Assembly: GCA_934590165.1 (NCBI GenBank)
Contig: CAKTOO010000011.1
Location: 1 to 64,000, forward strand
Source of the DNA: an uncultured Dysosmobacter sp.
GTDB taxonomy: Bacteria > Bacillota > Clostridia > Oscillospirales > Oscillospiraceae
Reading direction: 5' to 3'
DNA length: 64,000 nt
Under the pieces are notes generated by a model. That model ran no database searches and was not told the DNA's origin. It was given only the letters and a program-made list of their open reading frames with translations. This document shows positions 49,002 through 56,541 of the stretch, piece by piece; within the stretch, counting starts at the first letter, position 1, and each line of letters starts with the position of its first letter. The position numbers were made by a program, and so were the translations under genes.

Positions 49002-51299
49002 TCAGTGCAGCTTTTTGCGCAGCTTCGCCTTGACCTCGGGGCTGAGCACTTTGGATGCCGCCCGCACAGGCAGCGGCGGCACGGAGCAGAACTTTTTCCG
49101 CACCTGGTCAAAGGGTTCCAGCGCATAGGCGGCAAAGAAAGCCGCCCGGTCCGCCGGCTGCTGGATGGGACTGGCCAGCCGGGGATTGCCGGCAATGGCC
49201 CGTTCCGCCGGATAGGCCTGCCGGACCAGGGGCAGCTGGTCGAACAGATGGCTGCCGTGGGGCGTGTTCACCATCAGCAAGGACACGCCCTTTTCCTGCT
49301 GCTCCGGCAGCTCGTCTGGCCGCAGGCCCCAGAAATCACCCAGGGTAAAATCGCCGGGGCGGTTCAGGGACGTGTAGGCACAGTGGTAGCAGCTGGGCCG
49401 CAGGAACAGCGCCTGGCCAAAGGCCCGGCCAAACTCCGTGGCAAACAGCGGCGCGGAGTCCACGCTGCCGTCGGCATAAACAGTGGTGAAATGGCTGTCC
49501 TTCCAGCCAGTGACCTTGTTGCGGAAGCGCACCGCCTGGAGGGTCTTTCCCTTGCGCGCCTCAATGGAGCGGGCCATATCCTCCCATACACCGGGAGACG
49601 GTACGCCGTGGCACACCAGGTCGCAGGTGGTGAGATTATCCGGCCGGCAGCCCAAATAGCGGTACAGGCCGTCCACCTGGCAGGGCGTGCCGGAGAACAA
49701 CACCGGCTTCGTCTGGAGCCAGCGCTTCACCTCCCGGTAGCAGTCCCCCAGGTCGCTCTGGACGTACTTGGCGCCCCGCAGCCGCCACAGATCCTCCTTG
49801 CGGAAGCAGGCGATGTGCCGCAGATGCTGTTTGCCGTCCATGGCGGCGCCGAACACCACGCCGCCGCTTTCCAGAATATACTCCGCCAGCACGGAAAACA
49901 CGCCGCCGGAGGTGGAGTCCTTGCGGATGCTGTCCTCCCGGTTCCAGGCGGCGAACACCGCCGGCAGGGGCTGCGGCTCCCGCCGGTGCAGAGCGGGGCA
50001 AACCGCCGTACAGTGGCCGCAGTGAACACAGGCAGCCTCATGGACCACCGGATAGAGAAAGCCCTCTTTATCCCGCTCCATGGAGATGGCGTCCTTGGGG
50101 CAGCCGCTGGCGCAGGCGCCGCAGCCGGTGCAGCGGCTCCGCTCCGCCAGGACGGGAGCTTTCGGTCCCTCCGTGGAGACAGCGGGAACCTCCTCCTGGA
50201 ACTTCTCACCCGCCAGAGCCGCCCGCAGGTAAGCCTGGGAGCTCTCCCGGGCCTCTTTCAGACGCTGCTCCGCCGCCGTCCAGTCGATGGGGTCGTCCAG
50301 GCCGGCGGTATCGCCCTTGCCGATGATGCGTCCGGTCAGGCCCAGGCGGCTGAGGATGCTGAAGGTGCGGGAGCTCTCTGGCGCGGCCAGCTCCGCCGGG
50401 GCCACAGCGGTGAAAAAGGGCTTTTGGAACTGCACGGAAAACACCGTGCCGTGGAAGGAGTTGGTGCACACATAGCTGGCGTTTCGGAACAGGCCCAGGA
50501 ACTCCGTCGGGCCGGCGTCCAGCACGCATTTTGCCTTGGGGTGGACCTTCTGGCGGATGCCGCACAGCTGCACCACGGGCAGCCCTGTCTTTTCCGCGAG
50601 AGTCTGGATATACGGGGCCAGGGCGCCGGGCTTGCTGATGCAGTAGCAGAGGATATAGCCCTGCTCCGCCGGCGGATGGGCGATGGTGCTCCACTCCTCC
50701 CGGTCCAGCAGCAGCGTGGGGTCCAGCACCACCGGCACGGTCTTTCCGGCGACCTCCTCCACGATGGTCTGGCCCTGGCGCTCCCGGACGGAGATGTGGG
50801 AGAATTCCGCCAGATACCCCCGCAGCTCCTCTTCCATACTCTCCGGCACATGGGAAACGCCGAAGGAGGGGGCGTAGGCGATCTTCCGCCGCTGGGAGAA
50901 GGCACCGAAGAACACCGGGTCGAACCGGCCGTCCGGGAAGATCTTCGGATTCCAGATCTGGTCGCTGCCGGAGAGGATGACATCGTAGGGCAGCTCCGCG
51001 CCTTTCAGCTCCTCCAGGCTTTCAAAGCGGTGACCGGAGATGCTCAGGTACTGCTTGGAAAAAGCCTCGAACCGCTGGTAGCGGACCTTCAAAGGCCCAT
51101 AGTGCAGCGCGGTGTGCACATCAGCCGCGGCACTGCCCAGACCGGTGGGCTTGCGGAACAGGTCGTTGTTCTGGTTCACGTAGTAGTCCACGATCTCGCA
51201 GCTGCTGCCGCAGCGCTCCACGGCCCGCTCCGTGGCGTAGGCCTGGAGCAGGGCGCCGTAATGATGGATATGGTAAAAGGTGACAAGTCCTGTCTTCAA
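49002..51299 (-). CDS. Polysaccharide pyruvyltransferase-FrhB fusion with 4Fe-4S domain
   Basis: The 765-residue protein has three parts. Residues 1-365 match the polysaccharide pyruvyl transferase family (VTFYHIHHYGALLQAYA, SGSDQIWNP, TNSFHGTVFS). Residues 388-436 hold two 4Fe-4S motifs (CTGCGACASGCP, CVHCGHCTAVCP). Residues 445-765 match the F420-hydrogenase/dehydrogenase beta subunit (KDSTSGGVFS, FSGTPCQVDGLYRYLG, CDLVCHGVPSP, YHCAYTSLNRPGDFTLGDFWG). Such proteins occur in clostridial glycan loci and may both pyruvylate and reduce a sugar; the reaction is unknown. TTG 51299 has AAAGGAA nine bases upstream. It sits between comEB and DUF1624. Confidence 0.88.
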   Translation of the reverse strand: MKTGLVTFYHIHHYGALLQAYATERAVERCGSSCEIVDYYVNQNNDLFRKPTGLGSAAADVHTALHYGPLKVRYQRFEAFSKQYLSISGHRFESLEELKGAELPYDVILSGSDQIWNPKIFPDGRFDPVFFGAFSQRRKIAYAPSFGVSHVPESMEEELRGYLAEFSHISVRERQGQTIVEEVAGKTVPVVLDPTLLLDREEWSTIAHPPAEQGYILCYCISKPGALAPYIQTLAEKTGLPVVQLCGIRQKVHPKAKCVLDAGPTEFLGLFRNASYVCTNSFHGTVFSVQFQKPFFTAVAPAELAAPESSRTFSILSRLGLTGRIIGKGDTAGLDDPIDWTAAEQRLKEARESSQAYLRAALAGEKFQEEVPAVSTEGPKAPVLAERSRCTGCGACASGCPKDAISMERDKEGFLYPVVHEAACVHCGHCTAVCPALHRREPQPLPAVFAAWNREDSIRKDSTSGGVFSVLAEYILESGGVVFGAAMDGKQHLRHIACFRKEDLWRLRGAKYVQSDLGDCYREVKRWLQTKPVLFSGTPCQVDGLYRYLGCRPDNLTTCDLVCHGVPSPGVWEDMARSIEARKGKTLQAVRFRNKVTGWKDSHFTTVYADGSVDSAPLFATEFGRAFGQALFLRPSCYHCAYTSLNRPGDFTLGDFWGLRPDELPEQQEKGVSLLMVNTPHGSHLFDQLPLVRQAYPAERAIAGNPRLASPIQQPADRAAFFAAYALEPFDQVRKKFCSVPPLPVRAASKVLSPEVKAKLRKKLH

Positions 51300-51318
51300 G
51301 TGAGAGACTTCCTTTCTG

Positions 51319-51822
51319 TTACGGCAGGTCCGGCGGAATGATGTTCACAGGGCTGAGGAGGTCGTCCTCCTCCACCCACTCCTGCACATCCACCACATCA
51401 AACTCTTTCTCCGTCCGGCGGATGACCACCCGGCTGAGACCGGCGTTGATGACCATACGGCGGCACATGGGGCAGGAGGTGGCGTCCGCCAGCAGCCGGC
51501 CCGTCTGGGCGTCCCGCCCCACCAGGTAAATGGTGCCGCCCACCATGTCCCGCCGGGAGGCGGAGATGATGGCGTTGGCCTCGGCGTGGACGCTGCGGCA
51601 CAGCTCGTACCGCTCTCCCCGGGGCACCCGCATGGCCTCCCGGGAGCAATAGCCCATATCCACACAGTTGGCGCGGCCGCGGGGGGCGCCGTTATAGCCG
51701 GTGGAGATGATCTCGTCGTTTTTCACGATAATGGCACCGTACACCCGGCGCAGGCAGGTAGCCCGCTCCAGCACGGTCTGCGCAATGTCCAGATAGTAGT
51801 TTTCTTTACTGATACGGTCCAT
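51319..51822 (-). CDS. dCMP deaminase (ComEB-type)
   Basis: The 167-residue zinc deaminase has VHAEANAI (HAE) and CPMCRRMVINAGLSRVV (PCxxC-type), with the insert GYNGAPRG typical of dCMP deaminases. It makes dUMP for thymidylate synthesis. ATG 51822 has GGAGG seven bases upstream; the ATG at 51828 is too close to that site. First gene of the operon that continues into the pyruvyltransferase fusion, read from the promoter at 51851-51879. Confidence 0.93.
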   Translation of the reverse strand: MDRISKENYYLDIAQTVLERATCLRRVYGAIIVKNDEIISTGYNGAPRGRANCVDMGYCSREAMRVPRGERYELCRSVHAEANAIISASRRDMVGGTIYLVGRDAQTGRLLADATSCPMCRRMVINAGLSRVVIRRTEKEFDVVDVQEWVEEDDLLSPVNIIPPDLP

Positions 51823-51850
51823 GGGCATTCCTCCCCTGTCATGATGATTT

Positions 51851-51879
51851 ATTGTAGCACGGCACCGCCGCCTTGGCAA
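51851..51879 (-). promoter_or_regulatory. Promoter of the dCMP deaminase operon
   Basis: Minus strand TTGCCA, 17 bp, TACAAT. Confidence 0.7.
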
Positions 51880-51920
51880 GAAAAGAGACGAGTTTCCCAC
51901 CATCTGGCACGGTTTTGCCG

Positions 51921-51949
51921 AAAAAAGCGGACGCCGCGGCGTCCGCTTT
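51921..51949 (-). terminator. Terminator after the XdhC gene
   Basis: AAGCGGACGCC/GGCGTCCGCTT stem with a tight turn, followed on the minus strand by TTTTTT. Confidence 0.88.
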
Positions 51950-51954
51950 CCGGT

Positions 51955-52953
51955 TCAACGCAATTTGCCCGCCCGGACGGCGATGAGCTCCGCCGCCACG
52001 GAGACGGCGATCTCCGCCGGGGTCTCTGCCCCGATGGCAAGGCCGATGGGGGCGTGGAGGCGGGCGTATTCCTCCGCCGTGAAGCCTGCCGCCAGCAGCC
52101 GCTCCCGGCACAGGGCCAGCTTTTTCCGGGAGCCGATGCACCCAAGGTACTTGGCGCCGCTGCGAAGGGTTTGGGCCAACACCTCACAGTCCGCCTGGTG
52201 GCCCCGGGTCATGACCACCACGTAGTCATCCGCCGTCACCGTCACCCTTTGAGAAATGTCCTTGAAATCCCCGCAGAGGGTCTCCTCCGCCGCCGGGAAC
52301 AACGCCGGGTCTGAAAACTCCGGCCGGTCGTCGTACACCACGGGCCGGAAGCCCGCCGCCGCGATGGCCGGCACCAAGGCCTGGGACACGTGGCCGCCGC
52401 CAAAGATATACACCTTCCCCGCCCGGACCACCTGCATACTGGTCCAGCCGTCCCGGACCGCCGTCCGGCTCTCCAGCAGGCCCTCCGGCGGCGTTTCCCG
52501 CAGATGGCGGAAGCTGTCGCGGCCGCCGGTGCCCATGTCCGCCACCTGCTCGCCCTCCAGGCGGCGGAGAAGCCAGGTGTCCGCGCTGCCGCCGAAGGCT
52601 TCCAGCACATCCCGCAGCACGGCGATGGCATGGCGGTCCCCGCCGGGCAGAAACTGGAAGTGCAGCGTCACATCGCCGCCGCACACCATACCGAGACTGG
52701 CCGCGTCCCCCTGGACAAAGCGAAAGCTCCGGATCCGGTTCTCTCCCTTCGCCAGCAGCTCCGCTGCCAGGCGCTGGGCCTCGTACTCCACACTGCCGCC
52801 GCCCACGGTGCCCGCGGAGCCGCCGCCGTCAAACACAGCCATCATGGCCCCGGCTCCCCGAGGCGTGGAACCGCTGGAGAAAAGGATGCTCACCAGCTCC
52901 ACCGGCTGTCCCACCTCTAGGGCGTGGATGATCTGTCGCCAGAATTCCCGCAT
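51955..52953 (-). CDS. XdhC/CoxI family molybdoenzyme maturation factor
   Basis: The 332-residue protein has the N-terminal XdhC domain (SSGSTPRGAGAMM, TVGGGSVEYEAQ, VCGGDVTLHF) and the C-terminal Rossmann XdhC_C domain (YIFGGGHVSQALVP, VVMTRGHQADCEVL, YLGCIGSRKK). Such proteins load sulfurated molybdenum cofactor into xanthine-dehydrogenase-type enzymes. No such enzyme is in the window. ATG 52953 is preferred over TTG 52962, which lies only two bases from the GGGAGG. It overlaps the NSS symporter gene by a few nucleotides. Confidence 0.92.
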   Translation of the reverse strand: MREFWRQIIHALEVGQPVELVSILFSSGSTPRGAGAMMAVFDGGGSAGTVGGGSVEYEAQRLAAELLAKGENRIRSFRFVQGDAASLGMVCGGDVTLHFQFLPGGDRHAIAVLRDVLEAFGGSADTWLLRRLEGEQVADMGTGGRDSFRHLRETPPEGLLESRTAVRDGWTSMQVVRAGKVYIFGGGHVSQALVPAIAAAGFRPVVYDDRPEFSDPALFPAAEETLCGDFKDISQRVTVTADDYVVVMTRGHQADCEVLAQTLRSGAKYLGCIGSRKKLALCRERLLAAGFTAEEYARLHAPIGLAIGAETPAEIAVSVAAELIAVRAGKLR

Positions 52954-52954
52954 G

Positions 52955-54301
52955 TCAGCCAATGCCTCCCTTCACGACGGCGCCCAGAATGAGCACCAGC
53001 ACCGTCACACCGCAAAAGCCGTATTTCGCCAAAGGATAGAACCAGGACCCCAAGGGCTTTTGCCGGGCCAGGTTCACCTGCTCCAGGCAATCCTCCCGGC
53101 CATACACCCAGAAGAAGAACACACCCGCCAGCAGGGCACCCACCGGGCAGGCATAAATGGAGCAGATGTCCATCCAGCCGGAGACGATGCCCTGGATGGA
53201 AAGGCCCACAGCCAAGCCCACGGCGCCAATGACCGCCACCGCCTGCCGGCGGCTCAGGTGCAGCTTCTCCTGGAGGGTGGCGGTGGGCGCCTCAAAGAGG
53301 TTCACCAAAGACGTAAAGCCCGCGAACAATGCCGCCACGAAAAACACCATCATGATGACCGTGCCGCCGGGCATGGTCTTGAACAGGTTGGGCAGAAAAA
53401 TAAACATCAGGCCCGGGCCGCTTTTGTCCAGGGTCTCCCCCGCCGTGGCCATGGCGGGAATGATGACCAGTGCCGCCAGCAAAGCCGCCAGTGTGTCGAA
53501 AAAGGCCACCGTCCGGGCGGAGGCAGGCACATCCTCGTCCTTGGAGAGATAGGAGCCGTAGATCAGCGTGCCGTTTCCTGCAATGGACAGCGAGAAAAAC
53601 GCCTGCCCCAGGGCATAGACCCACACCATGGGGTCCAGCAGCTCTTTGGGCCGCAGCACGAAGATATAGCGGTAGCCCTCCGCCGCGCCGGGCAGGCCCG
53701 CGATATAAATAGCCAACACCAAAAACAAAATGAAGAACACCGGCATAAGGACCTTGTTCGCCTTTTCGATGCCGCCGCCGATGCCGAAGGCCATGACCAG
53801 CAGCGTCACCACCATGGCCGCCGCCTGCCAGCCGGTATTGCCCCAGGCGGAGGCCGTGGCGGAGAAATAAGCATCAAAGCCCGCCACGCCTTCGTTGGCC
53901 AGCACAGCGCCGGTAAAGGCGCCCACGGCGTATTTCAAAAGCCAGCCCACCACCACGGAATAGCCGATGGCCATGGCCAGAGACCCTACCACCGGGATGA
54001 GGCCCAACGCCTCGCCCCATTCCCTGTGCCCGGTGCGCCGCCGGGCCGCGGTACCGAAAGCCGTCATGGGCCCGCCGCCGGTGGCCCGGCCGAAGGCCAT
54101 CTCTCCAATGACGCCGGTGGAGGCGATGAGCACCACAAACAAAATGTAGGGGATCAAGAAGGTGGCGCCGCCGTAGCGGGATACCCGGGCCGGAAACAGC
54201 CAGATATTCCCCATGCCCACGGCGGAACCCACACAGGCCAACCGAAAGCCCCACGGGGATTGGAAGGCGTCCCTGCCCACAGCCGCTCTTTGTCCTGTCA
54301 C
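52955..54301 (-). CDS. Neurotransmitter:sodium symporter (NSS) family transporter, GTG start
   Basis: The 448-residue protein has about 11-12 membrane segments and the NSS/SNF signatures FRLACVGSAVGMGNIWLFP (TM1 with the Na+/substrate unwinding), FLIPYILFVVLIA and GGIEKANKVLMP. Bacterial NSS proteins import amino acids such as tryptophan, tyrosine or leucine with Na+. GTG 54301 has AGGAGG six bases upstream. It lies between DUF3842 (22 bp) and xdhC (overlapping), a three-gene operon. Confidence 0.92.
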   Translation of the reverse strand: MTGQRAAVGRDAFQSPWGFRLACVGSAVGMGNIWLFPARVSRYGGATFLIPYILFVVLIASTGVIGEMAFGRATGGGPMTAFGTAARRRTGHREWGEALGLIPVVGSLAMAIGYSVVVGWLLKYAVGAFTGAVLANEGVAGFDAYFSATASAWGNTGWQAAAMVVTLLVMAFGIGGGIEKANKVLMPVFFILFLVLAIYIAGLPGAAEGYRYIFVLRPKELLDPMVWVYALGQAFFSLSIAGNGTLIYGSYLSKDEDVPASARTVAFFDTLAALLAALVIIPAMATAGETLDKSGPGLMFIFLPNLFKTMPGGTVIMMVFFVAALFAGFTSLVNLFEAPTATLQEKLHLSRRQAVAVIGAVGLAVGLSIQGIVSGWMDICSIYACPVGALLAGVFFFWVYGREDCLEQVNLARQKPLGSWFYPLAKYGFCGVTVLVLILGAVVKGGIG

Positions 54302-54323
54302 ACGTACCCTCCTCTCCCCACGC

Positions 54324-54758
54324 TTACGCCGTCAGCCGCCGGACTTCCTCGTTCAGCAGCCGCATGGCGTTATCCAGATAATATTGCAGCGGCTGGGCCG
54401 GGCCCACCGCCAGGCGGATGCTGCACCGCTGGGAGGGCAGCAAAATCTTCACCGCCTCGCTGGCGCCGACGGCCTCCGCCATGCGGGGAGTCACCTCGCC
54501 CAACAGGCCGTTGACCGCCAGAATACCTACGGGTCCCAGCAGGATGTGGGCCCTGCCGGAACCGAAGACCACGGCGTTCTCCCCAGTGGCCCCCTCGTCG
54601 GCGCCGCCCTTTAGCATGGCGGCGGTGGCCAGGGCATTGGTGCCCAGGGCCCGGACCCGCAGGTCCGGGAAATTCTTTTTCACTGCTTCCGTCAGGGCCC
54701 GGCCCATGCCGCCGCCCTGGCCGTCGATGACGGCCACCAGCAGTTCTGTCCGCTTCAT
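54324..54758 (-). CDS. DUF3842 family protein
   Basis: The 144-residue soluble protein begins VAVIDGQGGGMGRALTEAVKK, a glycine-rich nucleotide-binding-like start characteristic of DUF3842, and contains LGTNALATAAMLKGGADEGATGENA. The family is clostridial and has no assigned function; this order before an NSS symporter and XdhC may be informative. GAGG precedes ATG 54758. Expressed from the promoter at 54795-54824. Confidence 0.88.
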   Translation of the reverse strand: MKRTELLVAVIDGQGGGMGRALTEAVKKNFPDLRVRALGTNALATAAMLKGGADEGATGENAVVFGSGRAHILLGPVGILAVNGLLGEVTPRMAEAVGASEAVKILLPSQRCSIRLAVGPAQPLQYYLDNAMRLLNEEVRRLTA

Positions 54759-54794
54759 AGCTGTTACCTCGATTTTTCATATGCAATATGTATC

Positions 54795-54824
54795 AGCATA
54801 CCCCGCCATGGCAGGACTTGTCAA
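54795..54824 (-). promoter_or_regulatory. Promoter of the DUF3842 operon
   Basis: Minus strand TTGACA, 18 bp, TATGCT; divergent from the lar promoter only 19 bp away. Confidence 0.7.
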
Positions 54825-54842
54825 CGGAAATCACGGTTTCCC

Positions 54843-54871
54843 TTGACGCTGGCGGAGTGTTCCGGTATACT
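54843..54871 (+). promoter_or_regulatory. Promoter of the lar operon
   Basis: TTGACG, 17 bp, TATACT. Transcription would start near 54878, leaving a structured leader of about 145 nt. Confidence 0.75.
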
Positions 54872-54877
54872 GAATAC

Positions 54878-55006
54878 ACCGTGGCCCTGAAGGGCCGCCC
54901 GGCGCAGAAGCGCCCGTTTTCCAAACAACGTTTTCTTTTTCATGCGCGGCTGAAGCCGTGCCGGATGTCAGAAGGCATACCCTCCCAGGGGGTATGCTGT
55001 TTTTTT
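54878..55006 (+). promoter_or_regulatory. Structured leader with intrinsic terminator before larE
   Basis: Short stems GGCCCT/AGGGCC, GGCGC/GCGCC and CGGCT/AGCCG follow one another. Then comes GCATACCC/GGGTATGC (54975-54997) with seven T (55000-55006), only 16 bp before the larE ATG. A terminator in this position implies attenuation or a riboswitch. I matched it to no known class; a nickel- or cofactor-sensing leader is speculative. Confidence 0.6.
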
Positions 55007-55022
55007 ATGAAAGGACAGATGT

Positions 55023-55778
55023 ATGGAACTCTCTGATTTTTTCCGCCTGCATTCCGCCGGGGCCGTGGCCTTTTCCGGCGGTGTGGACTCCTCCCTGCTG
55101 GTGTGGGCTGCCGCCCGGTACGGCAGCAATTGGCGGGCCTACTATGTGCACTCCCCCTTCCAGCCCGCATTTGAGCTGGAGGACGCCCGGCAGGTGGCAG
55201 ACCAGTGCGGCCTGCCGCTGACTGTGCTGGAGGTGGATGTGCTGCAAAACGAAACGGTGGCCGCAAACCCTCCCGACCGCTGCTATCACTGCAAGCGCTC
55301 CATTTTTTCCGTCATTCTGGACCGTGCCCGGCAGGATGGCTGTCCTCTGGTCATCGACGGCACCAACGCCTCCGACGACGCCGGGGACCGTCCCGGTATG
55401 CGGGCGCTGCGGGAGCTGGAGGTCCGCTCCCCCCTGCGGGAGTGCGGTCTCACCAAGGCCGCCGTCCGGCAGCTGAGCCGGGAGGCGGGGCTTCCCACCT
55501 GGGATAAGCCCTCCTATGCCTGTCTCGCTACCCGCGTCCCCGCTGGTACGGCGCTGACGGCGGCGCTGCTGCGGTCCGTGGAGGCGGCGGAGACCGCCTT
55601 GGCGGAGCTGGGCTTCCGGGACTTCCGGGTGCGTGTCCGCCACGGTCTGGCCCTGGTGCAGGTGACGGAGGCCCAGTGGCCTCTTGCCGCCGCCCGCCGG
55701 GACGAGATTCAAAAGCGGCTGCGGCCCTTGTTCAAAAGCGCGGCTTTGGACCTGGTGCCCCGGGTCCCGTCAGAATAA
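55023..55778 (+). CDS. larE: LarE: sulfur transferase for nickel-pincer cofactor
   Basis: The 251-residue PP-loop enzyme has SGGVDSS (18-24) and the family motif PSYACLATR. LarE adds sulfur to pyridinium-3,5-dicarboxylate mononucleotide at the expense of ATP. Cysteines C87 and C90 (RCYHCK) and C167 (SYAC) are present; the last aligns with the sacrificial Cys176 of L. plantarum LarE. Three such cysteines resemble the LarE subtype that binds a 4Fe-4S cluster and is catalytic, an inference. AAAGGA precedes ATG 55023. First gene of a seven-gene operon. Confidence 0.93.
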   Translation: MELSDFFRLHSAGAVAFSGGVDSSLLVWAAARYGSNWRAYYVHSPFQPAFELEDARQVADQCGLPLTVLEVDVLQNETVAANPPDRCYHCKRSIFSVILDRARQDGCPLVIDGTNASDDAGDRPGMRALRELEVRSPLRECGLTKAAVRQLSREAGLPTWDKPSYACLATRVPAGTALTAALLRSVEAAETALAELGFRDFRVRVRHGLALVQVTEAQWPLAAARRDEIQKRLRPLFKSAALDLVPRVPSE

Positions 55779-55788
55779 GGAGGAGTAT

Positions 55789-56541
55789 ATGGCAAACAAC
55801 ATTTTATCCGTCCTACAGGAGGTCCAAAAGGGCACCCTGACGCCGGAGGACGCTTTGCTGCAATTGAAGCTGGCCCCCTATGAGGACCTGGGCTACGCTA
55901 AGGTGGACTACCACCGGGCCGTCCGCCAGGGGGTACCGGAGGTCATTTACGGCCAGTCCAAAACGCCGGAGCAGATCGCCGGCATTCTGGAGGCCATGGC
56001 CCGCCGGGACTGTGCCAACATCCTGGTGACCCGCATTCCCCAGGAGACGGCGGACTTTCTGGCGGAGCGGTTTCCCCTTCGCTACGAGCCGATGTCCCGC
56101 CTGGCGGTGGCGCTGCCCGAGGCCGTGGTGGGCCGGGGCAGCGTCGTGGTAGCCACCGGCGGCACCAGTGACATGGGCGTGGCCGAGGAGGCTGCCATCA
56201 CCGCCGAGACCCTGGGCAACCGCGTCACCCGGCTGTACGACGTGGGTGTGGCGGGACTGCACCGGCTTTTGAGCAACCTGGAGCCTCTGATGACCGCCCG
56301 GGTGGTCATTGCTGTGGCGGGCATGGAGGGTGCTCTCGCCAGCGTCATCGGCGGCCTTGTGGACTGCCCGGTCATCGCCGTGCCCACCAGTGTGGGCTAC
56401 GGTGCCTCCTTTGGGGGCATGAGCGCTCTTTTATCCATGCTGAACTCCTGCGCCAGCGGCGTCAGCGTGGTGAACATCGACAACGGCTTCGGCGCGGGCT
56501 TCCTGGCCAGCCGCATCAATCAAATGGAGGGTCTGCAATGA
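55789..56541 (+). CDS. larB: LarB: pyridinium-3,5-biscarboxylate synthase
   Basis: The 250-residue protein has the AIR-carboxylase-like (PurE-related) C-terminal domain: VVVATGGTSDMGVAEEAAITAE, RLYDVGVAGLHRLL, VAGMEGALASVIGGLVDCPVIAVPTSVGYGASFGG. LarB carboxylates and hydrolyses nicotinic acid adenine dinucleotide in the first cofactor step. AAGGAGG precedes ATG 55789, 10 bp after larE; its stop overlaps larC (ATGA). Confidence 0.94.
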   Translation: MANNILSVLQEVQKGTLTPEDALLQLKLAPYEDLGYAKVDYHRAVRQGVPEVIYGQSKTPEQIAGILEAMARRDCANILVTRIPQETADFLAERFPLRYEPMSRLAVALPEAVVGRGSVVVATGGTSDMGVAEEAAITAETLGNRVTRLYDVGVAGLHRLLSNLEPLMTARVVIAVAGMEGALASVIGGLVDCPVIAVPTSVGYGASFGGMSALLSMLNSCASGVSVVNIDNGFGAGFLASRINQMEGLQ

